Shown here piece by piece: positions 11,286 to 53,403 of a stretch of DNA of 64,000 nt (position 1 is the stretch's first letter; each line of letters begins with the position of its first letter). Origin of the DNA: Synanceia verrucosa (lineage: Eukaryota; Chordata; Actinopteri; Perciformes; Synanceiidae); the NCBI GenBank assembly GCA_029721515.1, contig CM056568.1, forward strand, positions 868,001-932,000. The letters are read 5' to 3'. A program made the translations under genes and the position numbers. Under the pieces are notes generated by a model. It was not told the origin of the DNA, made no database searches, and saw only the letters and a list, made by a program, of their open reading frames with translations.

Positions 11286-11519
11286 TATTCACTTACTTAT
11301 CTGTGTGGGAGAGCCTTCTTGTCTAAAACGTGGTCTGAAAAATACTGTGGTACAATTATCTCTTGTGGTGCAAGGCCACAGGTGGCGTAATCAAGCACTT
11401 TAGCCAAGACCCTTCAATTCACCACCCGGGTCACACATACACGGATTGTGCATCTTCGTTGGAGTTCAGGGTTGTATCACTTTCACTCACACCGTCCCCT
11501 CCCAAGCGTGAGTGAGTCA

Positions 11520-12861
11520 CTTTCCCTGATTAAATGAGCTGCCACCATGCTGCACAGGACTGGCCTTGGGGCAGTCTTTTCGCTGGTGTCCTTGTTCTAA
11601 GCACCTTAGACATCTCTCTTTCATGCAGTGTGTGCGTGTGGAGTGAGATTTGTCACCACAAACTCTGCAGGGAGTGAAACGAGCTGGGGGAAGCAAGGAG
11701 GAAAACTGGGGTGGAGGGAACTGGCTGGCTTGTACGCTCTAGCACTCTTTCCAACATGTTCAGCACACGTTCCAGGGCACCTTGTTCCGTAGTAGCTGTT
11801 TGACTTGGCTTGGCTGGGTTAACGGGCGTGCACTTGGCCGTGTTCACAGGGACTTGATCAGTTTCAGGTTCAGGGGAGCTAATAGCTGTTACGGCTGTGG
11901 CCACCTGTAAGACGTGTGCTTTTGCTGTGATTGCTTTTGTTTTTCTTACCTGACACTCTCTTTGGTGTTCATCGATGACCTCCTGCACCTCTGTGAGAGA
12001 CCACTTACTTATGGCCTTACACTTGAAAACACAGGCAAGACTGGGATCGGGACAGTTTCTGATAAACATCATAGCTATCTGTGTATCCATATTGTCCATG
12101 TTGCTCCCTTGGCGCCTCAAGTGTCTGTTTACTGCCTCGGCAGCTGTATTTAGCCTAATCCAGTAATCTACTGGTGTTTCCATTGCCGTTGGCTGCGTAC
12201 CATAGAAGTCAGCTCATGGTAAACAGGACCCAGGGGTTTCGCTGAAGTAGTGTCTCAGTATACCACAGATCGTCTCGGGGTTAACAACTGTACCAGACGA
12301 TGAGCTGCTCTTCAGTCCTACTCTGACAATACTATTCGTTCTGCCAAGGAGGTGGTTCAGAATCTCATCTCTCTGCTCATAGGCTGAGAATCCCCTCTTA
12401 TGCAAATACACATCCATCATATCAATCCACTCATGAATGGAATATTTATCTTCTCCATCACCACGATACATGGGAGGTTCCCTGAAATCAGGTTTGACGA
12501 CCAGGTTCACCTTGGAGAGACTGATGGTTCTATCTTGTGTTTCAGCTCTAGCTGGGTGAGCTGAAGGAGGCTGCCGTGAGGTGACTGGGAGCTGACTGGC
12601 TAGTAGACGACTGGCTATTGATTCACCTCTCTGGCTCCCTAACTCACCAATGATGTCACGCAGCTGTTGGGGAGTGTTCTCAGTATTGGTAGCAGGGGTG
12701 GAAAACAAGGGTTCAAGTGGAGGGGTATCAGTAAAACCATCTGGCTCTAAGAGCTCCTCACAAGTTAACATTGTCGTCTGGCTGCTAACTGCCCTATCTG
12801 TGCCAAATAAACCCCTACCTCTCGCAAAAGCTGGTGTGGATACTAGAGATGGGAGCGACAC
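11520..12861 (-). pseudogene. gypsy gag with CCHC zinc knuckle, frameshifted
   Basis: Two frames make up a capsid-like Gag. The N-terminal part (12861-12214) includes PMYRGDGEDKYSIHEWIDMM and the second part (12183-11700) the IRNCPDPSLACVFKCK region. A frameshift lies near 12213 and another near 11700. After the second, a canonical CX2CX4HX4C zinc knuckle (C-LR-C-LEQG-H-QRKD-C) is encoded at 11612-11571, with a second cysteine/histidine cluster just before it. The family is Ty3/gypsy Gag; the frameshifts make it a pseudogene. Confidence 0.75.
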
Positions 12862-13019
12862 AGGATTTTGTGTGTCGATTGTCGAGGCTCATGTGTCGAA
12901 TTTTGTCAAATTGTCGGCCTTTTTTTTTTTTAACAGTAGTGGCAGCAACAATGCGGAGGGTGGAAAATATTCTACATTGTACTACATCATTTTAGGCTTA
13001 AAGACAAGGCTGTAATGTC
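12862..13019. other. junction between gypsy and I-like LINE
   Basis: A short non-coding junction with a T run near 12920. No LTR was recognised upstream of gag, so the 5' end of the gypsy copy appears lost. Confidence 0.4.
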
Positions 13020-13031
13020 CAATATTGACAA

Positions 13032-14676
13032 TCAAAGCAGTGATAATAAAAATGACTTTTGCCAACTTAAAACCCAATATGCCAGCAATAGTTTCAACCT
13101 TCTGATGCCAAATGGTTCTCCCGCCTCCACCTGCATGGATGAGACTGGGGATGTTCTAAACACTCTCAGGCATGTTCTCAGTCCCTGGGCCTGCACTACA
13201 TCCAACTTTTTCAGATGGCACTCTGCTGCTGACATATAGGCTATAGAGCCATATTCTATGTTAGATCTCATAAGGGCCTGATAGATAGTTAACAATTATT
13301 TTCTTGTTGCTCCCCAATCTCGTCCTGCCAGACATCTCAGAAGATTATTGATCTTTTTGCACTTATTTTCCACTTTGCTGATGTGTTGTTTTCATGTTAG
13401 TTTTTCATTGAACAGTCTCCACCTGCTCAAGCACTTGATCGTGCACTTTCAATGATAGCTTTTTCTGGCGTCTACTAAAACTTGAGTTTTTGCCACTGAC
13501 AGTTTAAAACCCCACTTGTTGGACCACTGCTCCACGCTTTCTATTGCACCCTGAAGTTTCTCCTGAAGGTATTTAAAATTTCGGCCCCTCACCCACAATG
13601 CCCCATCGTCAGCATACAATGACTTCCCTATTCCTGTCTGGACTTTGTCAAAGATGTCATTAATCATTATGCAGAACAACATTGGACTGCAAATGCTTCC
13701 CTGTGGAGTTCCATTCTCTACTTGATACACTTTTGAGCAATCTGCTCCAACTCTTACCTCTATCGTTCTACCAAACAAAAAATCCAGCACCCAGTTATAC
13801 AACCTGCCACTTATTCCTAACCTACCCAGTTTAATGAGAAGCCCTTCTTTCCATAACATGTCATATGCTTTCTCTATATCAAAGACGACTGCCACTACCA
13901 TTTCTTTGTTGGTTTGCGCTTTTCTTATTTCTGACTCAAGCCGTAAAACGGAGTCCATTGTGTTTCTGCCTTTGCGGAATCCACTCTGATATGGAGACAA
14001 AAGGTTTTTGCTTTCCAGAAAATACTTGAGCCTCTCTGTTATGATGCGTTCCATAGTTCTGCTTAGTTGTGATGTCAGGGCTATCGGTCCGTAGCTTGAG
14101 GGGTCAGATGCTTCTTTTCCTGGTTTAAGGATGGGTACGATTACTGATTGTTTACATGCATCTGGTATTTTTCCTGTTTCCCAAACTGTATTGAATAGTC
14201 TTAGCACAACCTCAAGCGTACTGTCTTCCATATGAGCTAACATGCCATAACAGATTCCATCTTTCCCTGGTGATGATTGTTTAGTCTTTGAATTTGCTCT
14301 TTTTAGCTCAAATAGATTGAATGGTAAATCCAGATTATCACCTGTTGCTGCTTTCCTAATATTTACGTCTTTATTCTGTGCTAGAATTTCTTTTCTACGC
14401 GGTTTGCTCTCCTTAGACAGATTCCCTGAACAATGCACTTTGATGAATGTCTCTACCAAGAGTTTTGCTTTTTCTGCGTTCGTTATTGCTGTTTTTCCAC
14501 TGTCTGTCAGTACTGGCATTTCTATCTGAGCCCTCATTCCACTCATTTTCCTGACCATTCCCCATACCTCTGACAGCTGTGTCTCCTGCTATATTGCAAT
14601 ATTGTCTCCAATACACCCGTTTGGTTGTTTTAGTTATTTTCCTAACTATTGCTTGTGATCTTTTGTGTTGATTCAA
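13032..14676 (-). pseudogene. I-like LINE ORF2: reverse transcriptase
   Basis: The main open piece (14558-13449) has RT motifs in order: SPGKDGICYGML, VIVPILKPGKEASDPSSYGPIAL, SPYQSGFRKGRNTMD, VAVVFDIEKAYD (catalytic D), NGTPQGSICSPMLF, and SLYADDGALW (catalytic YADD). The linker towards the endonuclease is in another frame at 14676-14413, and the post-RT segment is at 13295-13032 after a break near 13440. Catalytic residues are intact, but the frameshifts make the copy non-functional. An ordinary LINE RT would copy its own RNA at a nicked target. Confidence 0.85.
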
Positions 14677-14716
14677 TGTGTCTACATTTCTGTTCTTTAC
14701 TGCCTGCCTGCACTCT

Positions 14717-15700
14717 TCATTCCACCATGGAACACTCTTTTTTTGTTCTGTTTATTTTACTTCTAGGTATAGTTTCTTTTGCCGACCGTGTTATTACTTC
14801 TACTAATTCTTTATTGACTTCATTTACCTCTGATATATTGTCCTTCCGTAACATATCACACCTTCCCTTCGTAAGTGCCTGAAAAGTGTCCCAATTGGCC
14901 CTCTCTAACCTCCATCTTGGCATTCTATGTCCTTCCTCTTGCTACACTTCCACTCCTATTTTGGTCCTAATAGGGTAGTGATCACTTCCTAACGTTGTTT
15001 TATTGAACACCTCCCAAGTGATGATTCCTGCAATTCTATTTGTCGCTAATGTTAAATCAATTGAGCTTTCTTTATTTCGAGTGCTGTCGTACTGTGTCCC
15101 TTTCCCATCATTCACACAAACCAAACCCTTGCATTCCATATATTCCTCTATAACTAACACATTTTTATCTGTTGTCTCACTCCCCCACAGTACGCTGTGT
15201 GCATTAAAATCCCCACACCATGTTATTTCATCCTGTGCCTGTCCTTCAATATTCTCTAAGATGTTTGTGTTCAGTGCACTGCATGGATTGTAGTAATTAA
15301 TCACTGTAATTTCATCTTTCCCTGTCCAGATTTTTACTATTAGTGATTCCTTTTCCTTCCCTATACTAACTAGAGCGTATTTTGTCCCATTTCTTACAAA
15401 TGTGACCACATCATGACCTTTCACATTATCCCTATCATTTCTAATTGTTGTGTATCCCTATCATTTCTAATTGTTGTGTATCCCTGAATAACAAAATCCC
15501 ACTGTGGTCTAAGCCATGTTTCCTGGATACAAATGATATGTGGTTTCTCCTGTAAGCTTGTTATAATTTTTTAAATTCCTGACCATTTGCTAATAAGCTC
15601 CTTGCATTCCACTGCACTATTATTAGGACAATGCAGAGGAACCACTCCATGTTGGTGATTGTGCATTAGCCGTCTTTGATTTTAGCATCTCCTCAACATC
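14717..15700 (-). pseudogene. I-like LINE ORF2: APE endonuclease
   Basis: The frame at 15424-14942 carries the endonuclease landmarks DEITWCGDFNAHSVLWGS (catalytic GDFN-H) and TTLGSDHYPI (SDH). The upstream part (about 15700-15480, QETW-like) is thrown out of frame by a 26-bp tandem duplication at 15427-15478. The linker to RT continues at 14923-14717. The product would nick target DNA; this copy is broken. Confidence 0.8.
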
Positions 15701-15959
15701 CCTCCAGCTAAAATCCTTCAAGGTATTTCCCTGCTGAATTTACAATTATCTTTATTTTCTCTGTCTTGCTTTCTGTTTGTGCTGAGCAATTTATAACCTC
15801 CACCATGAAGAACAGGAATTCCTTTCTCTCCACAGTGTCTTCCTTAATTTTCCTGCAACTCACACTGATTCCTCCTGTTGCTTTCACCTCCAGTTGTCTG
15901 GCTCTCAGGTTTACCTGGCTGTGCTCTTACTCTTTTCGCTGCCTCAGCCTACATGATTC

Positions 15960-16872
15960 CTTGGTATTGTTTTAACTTTCTGGACCTCCTCAGCTTTCTT
16001 GCTGGCCTCACACCCTCGGTAAGCAGAGCTGTGCTCTCCTCCACAGTTACAGCACTTTAGTTTTGCTCCCCTCTCACATTTCCGTACTCATGTTCCCCTG
16101 CACATCTCCCACGCCGTTGCTTTCCTTTACATACTGCTGCTACATGTCCAAATTTTTGGCATTTAAAACACCTTAGTGGAGGGGGTATATACAGCCTGAC
16201 ATCATAACTCATGTATCCAATGTACATCTTAGACGAGAGTTTTGCGTCCTCAAACCACAGCATTACTGACAGACTGTCACATTTCTCACCGTTGCGGGTT
16301 GTCTTTAAACGTTTCACGTCTTTTACTTTAGCTCCTTTTATGCTTTCCTTGATCTGATCTTCTTCCAGGCATGTGGGTATCCCTGTTATAACCCCTCTAC
16401 CCATTGCCCTCTGCCTCGTCATTGAGACCTCTACATTTTTCCCTCCCAACTTGTTGATTCGTATAACCTTTCTCTGTTGATTACTGTCCCTGCAAATAAT
16501 CAGTAAAGCTCCACTTCGCAACACTTTTGCTCCCTTCACCTCTCCCAATATCTCATGAATAGCCTTGGTTAATGGGATTGGTTTCCACTCACCAAACGAT
16601 TTCCCCTCTTGCTGCAGTTTCACGATCACCTTATAACTTTATTCTTGCCGCTCGGCTCCTCTCACTTGCTCACTATCTGTGCCATCCGATTGCGAGCTCT
16701 CAATACCGATATTGCTTTTCTTATGTTTATGTATATTTTCCTTCTTTCTCACAGTAGTCCACCCTGTATCTCCTTCAAAATCCCCGCCACCTTCCTCACT
16801 TCCATCTAGCTCACTTCCTGATCCATCACTTCTCCCTTCCATCTCCTGACCATTCACAGTCCAATCCTCCAA
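15960..16872 (-). pseudogene. I-like LINE ORF1: zinc-knuckle Gag-like protein
   Basis: An acidic N-terminal piece (16872-16639) is followed in another frame by a 190-residue piece (16629-16057). The latter has an RNA-binding-like fold region and a CCHC knuckle reading C-FK-C-QKFG-H-VAAV-C near its end. A second knuckle (C-N-C-GGEH...C, about 16040-15990) continues in a shifted frame after the stop at 16057. ORF1 proteins of this kind coat the LINE RNA. Two or more frame breaks make it a pseudogene. Confidence 0.7.
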
Positions 16873-16985
16873 TCCTCCCTCGGCTCCCCGTCTTACCAGC
16901 TCAATAGCCTTGCTGCTTTTGCCAGGAACGCGCAGCTGCGTCCCCGCTAATTACCGTCCCCCCTGCTACAACACGTAAGGTGGAA

Positions 16986-17152
16986 CCACTTAACTTATTT
17001 ACACTGATCATCCATTTCAAAAGGTTGTAAGTGCATAGAAAAATTGACATTCGTAACAGAGATTATTAACAGGTTTTGAGAAGGTTCACCAAAATAAAAT
17101 AATGACAATTATTAAAAACAATTTCTTTTTAAATACAATATTAACTCAGCTA
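16986..17152. other. short non-coding spacer
   Basis: AT-rich sequence with no recognisable gene, between the I-like LINE and a Tc1 remnant. Confidence 0.4.
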
Positions 17153-17512
17153 CACAAGGTCCATAAAGACATGGATGACAGAGTCTGGTGTGGATGAACT
17201 TGACTGGCCTGCACAGAGTCCTGACCTCAACCTGATAGAACACCTTTGGGATGAATTAGAGCAGAGACTGAGAGCCAGGCCTTCTCGTCCAACATCAGTG
17301 TGTGACCTCACAAATACACTTCTGGAAGAATGGTCAAAAATTCCCATAAACACTCCTAAACCTTGTGGACAGCCTACCCAGAAGAGTTGAAGCTGTTATA
17401 GCTGCAAAGGGTGGACTGACGTCATATTGAACCCTATGGATTAGGAATGGGATGTCACTTAAGTTCATATGCAAGTCAAGGCAGGTGAGCGAATACTTTT
17501 GGCAATATAGTG
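17153..17512 (+). mobile_element. Tc1/mariner remnant (transposase C-terminus and right end)
   Basis: The + frame reads VDELDWPAQSPDLNLIEHLW, the DDE-domain end of Tc1 transposases, carrying the catalytic-region PDLN-IEHLW signature. A frameshift follows near 17365. The right terminus GAATACTTTTGGCAATATAG runs to about 17512, followed by TA. The 5' two-thirds of the element is missing. It lies only about 165 bp upstream of the ABCD3 start codon. Confidence 0.85.
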
Positions 17513-17534
17513 TATTTCAATACTGTACTTGTCT

Positions 17535-17677
17535 ATCTGCGCCACACTCCAGTCCAAAAGGTGGCGGTAATGCGCCTACAAGTTGTTTGCCAGCCGCCAT
17601 TAAAAAAAAGAAGAAGAAAATGCGGAACTGTCGCAAACTCCAGCAGACCGAACCAACCCGGTCCTTGAGAGAGAAAC
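17535..17677 (+). promoter_or_regulatory. ABCD3: putative ABCD3 promoter / 5' UTR with YY1-type motifs
   Basis: The 140 bp before the ABCD3 ATG are GC-richer than the flanks and lack a TATA box. They contain GTGGCGGTAATGCGC (about 17561-17575) and GCCGCCATTAAA (about 17593-17604), which matches the YY1 site core GCCGCCAT. The initiator codon itself sits in AACATGGCGAC, again YY1-like. The GGCGGTAATGC/AAGAAGAAG block resembles a sequence dispersed in teleost genomes, so part may be repeat-derived. The transcription start was not determined. Confidence 0.45.
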
Positions 17678-47804
<30,127 letters not shown>

Positions 47805-48595
47805 TCGGTCGCTGATGTCGGCCTCATTGCACTGCTCTGATGAAACCAGTCCACTAATTCTTTGCACATTAGAAAATAACGTTTTAATCATTCTTTCCCT
47901 TTATGTTTTCTATTATTTAAATCATGACTTTAGTCCTTTTTAGTCATTGTTTTCAATTTGTGCATTGAAAAAAACTGGTAGGTGACATGTTTGAGTGAAG
48001 GTAGAAATATATCGTCTCTGCACGTGATCACGTCACAGCAGGATCAGGTGAGCTGGCAGGTGGTCGGTCGGTCTACTTGCTGTCACTTTGCTTGGCTCAT
48101 TCTGAGCTCCTGGTGCTTCTCAAGGTCTCAGTTTGATCATTTGTCATCTGTAGATGAAGGTAATATGTAAGCTGTGATCACATGAAGTCTCTGCTTCTGG
48201 AGCTTCATGAAAGGACAAACAGGGAACAGATTTTCAGTGCTTACAGAATAACGACGCAGAAAGCCTCTTGATTTGGTGGAAGGGCAGCTCTTTTCTTTTC
48301 AGTCTCATTGAAAGGGAACATCTAATCAGTCACTCAGACAAAAACAGTTTTCTGCTCACGAACTGCAGCATTATCCTTTTAATGAATAAAACTCACATCC
48401 CGAATAAAGACGGATCACTGGGCCGTTGCCTTTCCCCACTACAGGTTTAGATAAACGCTGTAGTTGTAATTCCACAGTAAGGAAACTAAATTAATTTTCC
48501 ATCCATGTATAGTATTCCCTTGTTGCTCACCTGTGTTTTTCTTGTTACCTAAATTTTCTGATCAAACAGAATAAATAAGTATAATTATTAAACGT
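47805..48595 (+). other. ABCD3: ABCD3 3' UTR with candidate poly(A) signals
   Basis: After the TAA at 47802-47804 the sequence has AATAAA at 48385-48390 and again at 48570-48575. The second is in an AT-rich context and is a likely distal signal. The cleavage site was not determined. Confidence 0.55.
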
Positions 48596-48654
48596 GTTCT
48601 TATCATCATTTTGTTATCAACCTCAACAAAAACAATACCCACATTGTACATCAC

Positions 48655-48850
48655 ATTAACACATTCACACACACACATTCACACACTGATTTCTGCTCTG
48701 AGCCGCTCAAGGTGCTAACCACGACCCATCCGGAGCAGTTTCGGGTTCAGTGTCTTGCTCAGGGACACCTCAACATGAGCTCTCCAGGCCGGGATCGAAC
48801 TGGTAACCCTCCGGTTAAAAGACGATCACTCTACCCCATCAGTGTTATCC
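48655..48850 (-). repeat. tRNA-headed SINE, inverse
   Basis: GGGATCGAAC (B-box complement) and GATCACTCTACCCC (A-box complement) follow a GTGTCTTGCTCAGGGACACC body, a common teleost tRNA-derived SINE arrangement on the - strand. Confidence 0.6.
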
Positions 48851-49029
48851 AAACAGGGCTATGGACCTGTTAGCTTTTTAAGTATTGGGAACTAATCTGA
48901 CCAGGGTGGAAAATTACATATCATGCATTGTTTTTTGTTCTTCACCTCCACCTCTGACCTGATGCCTGATCCGCTGTGTGCCAGCGAACAATAAAAAGAG
49001 CACATACTCTAAAAATACTCTGGTTTATG

Positions 49030-49381
49030 AGTTGTGATTCTGGGTTCACATGGTGTTCACGGCCGGCCAAACATCAGCAGCATAAAGTTCCTGGGGCTGC
49101 ACATCACCAACGACTTCATCATGAACTCTGTGTCAGCATATGTGCTTTGCCCACTTGCCCCACCCATCCTCACTACATCCTACAGAAGCACCACAGAGAG
49201 CATCCTGACTGAATGTGAGGAGAGTGGTGAGAACAGCAGGGACTCCTCTTCCTTCCAGGTCTTTGCACCAAAGCGCTGCAATAGGATCATCGGTGACTCC
49301 TCACACCTTCACCATGGCCTGTTGGCCTGCAGGCCTCTGGAAATACAGCTTTTTCCCCTCAGGTCATTTAGTCTGCTCTGA
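49030..49381 (+). pseudogene. LINE C-terminal fragment (Rex1/CR1-like)
   Basis: Broken frames give KFLGLHITNDF, then SYRSTTESILTECEESGE and RCNRIIGDSSHLHHGL, resembling the post-RT end of CR1/Rex1-type LINEs. The pieces are shortened and out of frame. It is a decayed fragment. Confidence 0.6.
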
Positions 49382-49384
49382 CAA

Positions 49385-49762
49385 CAACCAAGAAGCAAAC
49401 AGTGATGTCGAGAGGACTGGATCAGAGCATCTCCACAACTGCAGCTCTGGTGGTCTGTTCCTGGTCTGCAGTGATCAGGATCTATCAAAAAATGGTCCAA
49501 GGAAGGACCAGTGGTGAACCAGAGACAGGGTCATGAGAGGACAAGGGTCATGAGAGGACAAGGATCACTGATGCAGGTGTGGAGTGAAGGCTGGTCCTGG
49601 TGGTCTGATCCAACAGAGCAGAGAAGTTAATGCTGCTGAACATAGAAAGGATTGAGATAGCACAGATCAGAGCAGTTTGTTGGGTTTGGGCTGTTTTGGC
49701 AGAAAAACACAGACCATCACAATATTAGACAGGTAGTCATAATACTGTGCCTGATCGCTGTA
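49385..49762 (+). mobile_element. Tc1 remnant with right terminus
   Basis: Shares the transposase N-terminal region with 18760-19110 and then jumps to the terminus ACTGTGCCTGATCGCTGTA ending near 49762. The middle and catalytic part are deleted. Confidence 0.7.
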
Positions 49763-51566
49763 TTGAGTGGCAGTCCTTCAGTCGTTGTTTTAATAGTTTT
49801 TAAATAGATTTTTTTTCACTATTTTCATTTTCTCTGTCTTGCTGCGGGCATTGGGTAGATCTTGTTGTTTTTCCTGTGGATCTACCATCACAAAGGAGCT
49901 GCAGAGCCAGCTCTACGCTAAAAGCATGGCATACAGCAAAGAGTTAGAGGTACAAGCCGTCTATTCCATCTGTTGTTGTGGGGAATGTAAACACAGCGAA
50001 TAACAAGAGCGATGAGCAAGCGGCTCTGGTGAGGAATCGTCAAATATATCACTCACATATCAACAAATGACAGGTGGGAACTAATGACAAGGACCATGAG
50101 GCCACCAACCATTAGGAAATGACTTTTAGAAACAACCACTCATGCATGTTGTTCTGTGACAAATGTCACTTGTATGTCAGGCTCAACAAACTACGATTGG
50201 CTGGAAATGGTCACATGGTAAGAGATGCCTTCGAGCAGGGTTCAAATTATAATCTGAGTTTTGTGGGGGTCTCTTTATTCTTTTCTTTTTTCCTCTCTGA
50301 CTTTTGAGGCATCTTGTCGTCTCCTCCTCCACTCTGTGTGAAAAGTTAGCTCTCTGCAGGCTGTCTGATGGAGCAGCTGGACTGAACCATTCTACTTAAC
50401 AGAGGGGGGGGGAGGTGCTGAGAGATGTTTCCACAACAAATAAACTTAGTGTTACCAGTTCTTTTGGAAACCATGTTTGTTTTCATTCACTTATCACATT
50501 AGTATAAATCATACTTATTAGATTGAAAAATGCATTTGTGATTAAAATAATTAATGTTGGTACAGTACCTATCCTCCATCCATCCATCTGTCATCCATAT
50601 TTAAAACTGTGTGAAGCTGAAGCTAATAAGTATGAACTTACCATCCACTCCCATCCCTCTTGATAGAGTGCTCAAAGCCATACATGATTTCATATTCTGG
50701 TGAAAAGGGTTACTGAACAGATAGGACTACAGTAAACTTCCTTGAAGCACAATAACCCAAGAGTTAACAACATCACATCATCTGTATAACAGTCTACAAA
50801 GTGCTGCAACAATTCATGAGACAGAAAAAAAATGATGTAAACTATGTCCATGAGACACACAGTCTTGACTTTCCAGTCCTCCATCCATATCACTTCGCCA
50901 TTCTGCTTCTTTTTTAAGAATCTGAGCACATTAAGGAATGTAAAAACAATTTGAGTTAAGAGTTTCGTAGTGGAACTGGGTTTATTAAACAGTGTTTCAT
51001 ATTAAACAAATGGAAACAGTAGGTGTGTACTTTTTCCTGATGAAAAATGTTTGTTCGTTCGATGCTTCTCACTGTTTTCAGCATGCCCATTCAGTCTGTG
51101 TTCACTAGTTCTAACTCTGTTACAGTTTTACCTCCCAAGGCACTGTCTTGCAGGCTTCAATTTTCTGCTCTGAGCCACTCAGCACCAATGAGCACTCTCT
51201 ATACGTCTGTTGTCAGTGCCTTCAGAACCTGTGAAGGGACAAATTTTAAACACTTTCCCGACCAGTCACAGGGTTTCCACAGGGTTTGGGTTGGAGTTAT
51301 CTAGTTACATCAGCTTACAGCTGTGGTTGTTCAGTGAGTAAAATGTGACAGAAGCAAAAAAAAAAAAAAAAAAAAACAAACATCCAGAAAGTGCTTGGCA
51401 TTCAGAGGATTAATGGGTGAGTAGTATATTTTTACTTTGGTGGAAAAGTTTGCACAGTCACAGAGATGAAACACTCCACATCAGCTTTGACTGCACAGCC
51501 TGGAGGTGAGATTTTTCTACAGTACCTCACATTTTCCACAACAAGACTCTAGAATTAATAACAATT
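49763..51566. other. intergenic sequence without genes
   Basis: No coding region, RNA gene or clear repeat was recognised; short ORFs have no recognisable domains. A poly(A) run lies near 51357-51376. Confidence 0.5.
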
Positions 51567-51858
51567 CAGGGTTTCCACGTGTCCTGGAAATCCTGGAAAA
51601 TGATACACATTTTTTCCAGTCAGGAAAAAAAATAGGGAAAATGAGAAAGAAAATGTAAAAAGTCCTGGAAAAGGTTAGGTTATCCTGGAAAATTAGGTTT
51701 CACTCACAAGGTATAGGGAGGATAAATCATTTCACAAGAAAAGTTGTTTCCAGGACATTTGACTTTGTTTTCTCATTTTCCATGTGTTTTCCATGACTGG
51801 AAGATTGGTCAATCCTTTTCCAGGTTTTCTGAGTTTTCCAGGATGCGTGGGAACCCTG
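51567..51858. mobile_element. hAT-like MITE with CAGGGTT ends
   Basis: Ends CAGGGTTTCCACG and CGTGGGAACCCTG are inverted repeats, and the interior is rich in TCCTGGAAAA/TTTTCCAGG. Similar sequence recurs at 30980-31090 and 54766-54998. Confidence 0.65.
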
Positions 51859-52435
51859 TAATTCCAGGCACAGGAGCTCCTCCTCATAAGTCTTACATCA
51901 TGATTATTATTTCCTTTCAAACCTGTGACGTGTGTTCAACTAAACTAGTTTGGAACACTTTAATGTCAATCTGTGAAATAAATAAAAACAATGACGAAGT
52001 GTTTGATGAAAACTCTTATTTCTCAGCACATTCAAAGCTGCAGACTGGACAAGCCTTTTCTTCCTGACAGATAGAGCTGATCATACAGGTTCCTCTTCCT
52101 TTGATTCTTATCAGATATTTCTAAAAAAACATGTAAAAAAAAAGGCAGTTTGGATTACAGTTGAAGTTTAAGTTTGATTCATTCAGGCAGAAAATATATT
52201 ACCAATTCTGCTTTACTGTACTGAGAAATAATACAGGATTTACCTTAAATGTACTTCAATGTGTCGCTACAGGTGACATACATAATGATGCACTCGAACC
52301 ATCCTGCTACATTCACTCCTAATTCTATTTCTAACGATGGATCATGTGACATGCCATTTTCATATTTCATATACGAGTTAAACAGCTGCAGCATGCTAAT
52401 CATCAAAGTGACATGTCACTGAGACTCCATACATC

Positions 52436-53310
52436 GAGGGCTGGGTACCGAACTTACAGAAAAGCTCTGATCCTATCCAGTGTCAAAAATTCCGATACCC
52501 AAGTGTCTGTGAGCCATGTTCTCAGATGTCTCTATGAATGGGGGGACATGTCGTCTTCAGATTCATAGAGACTCTGATCCGTCATAAGGAGACAAACATC
52601 TCTGGTAAAACAGAGCATTAATGTTACTGCAGCAGCATTGACAGCCTGGTGTTTGTGTTTAGACTCATGATGTGTTCCTGTTGTACACAAATGTCAGAAT
52701 TTCCAAGCTCCAACTCAGAATTTAAATCAGAATCTCTGTGAGGTCAGATTTCCTCCTCATAAAGTCAGATTAATCTCACCAAGCAGACTAGAATTCATTC
52801 TATCTGTTACTGACGTAAACAGCAGCTACATGTTTTGTTGTACGTCTGTAAGGCTGGAAGAGCTGGGAGCACTAAACTTTGAGGTTAAGATGATCTGAGC
52901 TCCAAGTTCTGACTTCCAGTGAACACACCATAAGACAAACTCTCACTCCCCAGGGTCCTAAAGAGGAACTTGTAGCAGCTAGTGATGGACAAGTGAAGCT
53001 TCATGAAGCACTTGTGATATTTTTTGACTCCTCTAGGTGGCGCTCTTGGTTTGGTTGTGTAATGGAAATTTATAAATGTTTTAACTTTGTCTTGAAACCA
53101 AGAGCGCCTTCTTCACTTCGTGAAGCTTCACTGGACCATCACTAGTAGCAGCCTGTTCCTGTTGATCATCATCAGACCATTGTCTAGTATGTCTACCATG
53201 ATAAAGACCAAACTACACAAAAAGAACTTATTGAGGTATCAATAGAAAAGAATCTTTCTGGAGCCCCTTTCAAAACAAAGGTATCTAAATTTCTAACGAT
53301 ACCCAGCCCA
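52436..53310. mobile_element. MITE (copy B), uninterrupted
   Basis: Same family as 39568-41956, from GGGCTGGGTACCG to GATACCCAGCCC. It lacks the 1.66 kb insertion of copy A but has a short region of its own near 52980-53150. Confidence 0.75.
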
Positions 53311-53403
53311 TCATACATGTTCATCAGCCACTTTTCCATCTCAGTGTCATTCTGCCCAGGTCTGATTCCTCCTGTGGGTAACTCAGCCTTCATTGCTACT
53401 AAA

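Larger units (their letters stand above)
4562..12861 (-). mobile_element. dead Ty3/gypsy LTR retrotransposon split by nested insertions
   Basis: Reading down the - strand the order is gag (12861 to about 11520), retropepsin protease (about 9778-9262), the protease-RT connector (about 9262-8700), the start of RT (8657-8512), the rest of RT (5263-4836) and an RNase H region (about 4852-4562). This is the Ty3/gypsy order. The element is cut by an L2 LINE at 5268-8507 and a separate insertion at 9829-11285. Frameshifts occur in gag, sequence is missing between RT and RNase H, and no integrase or paired LTRs were recognised. It is an inactivated copy; the broken parts are listed separately. Confidence 0.85.
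13020..16985 (-). mobile_element. I/Nimb-like LINE, two-ORF, 3'-truncated
   Basis: A - strand non-LTR retrotransposon with ORF1 (zinc-knuckle Gag-like), then ORF2 with an apurinic endonuclease and RT. It ends shortly after the RT thumb, so the RNase H that I-group elements often carry is absent. Frames are broken in ORF1 and ORF2. The I-group/Nimb assignment rests on the ORF1 zinc knuckles and RT sequence style and is moderately certain; Jockey-type relatives are the alternative. Confidence 0.75.

Noticed and set aside
48655..48850. tRNA gene on the - strand
   Set aside because: Box-A-like and box-B-like segments exist, but no cloverleaf is evident and the body matches a dispersed SINE.
51047..51304. 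85-codon ORF in the intergenic region
   Set aside because: No recognisable domain or exon structure; consistent with chance.
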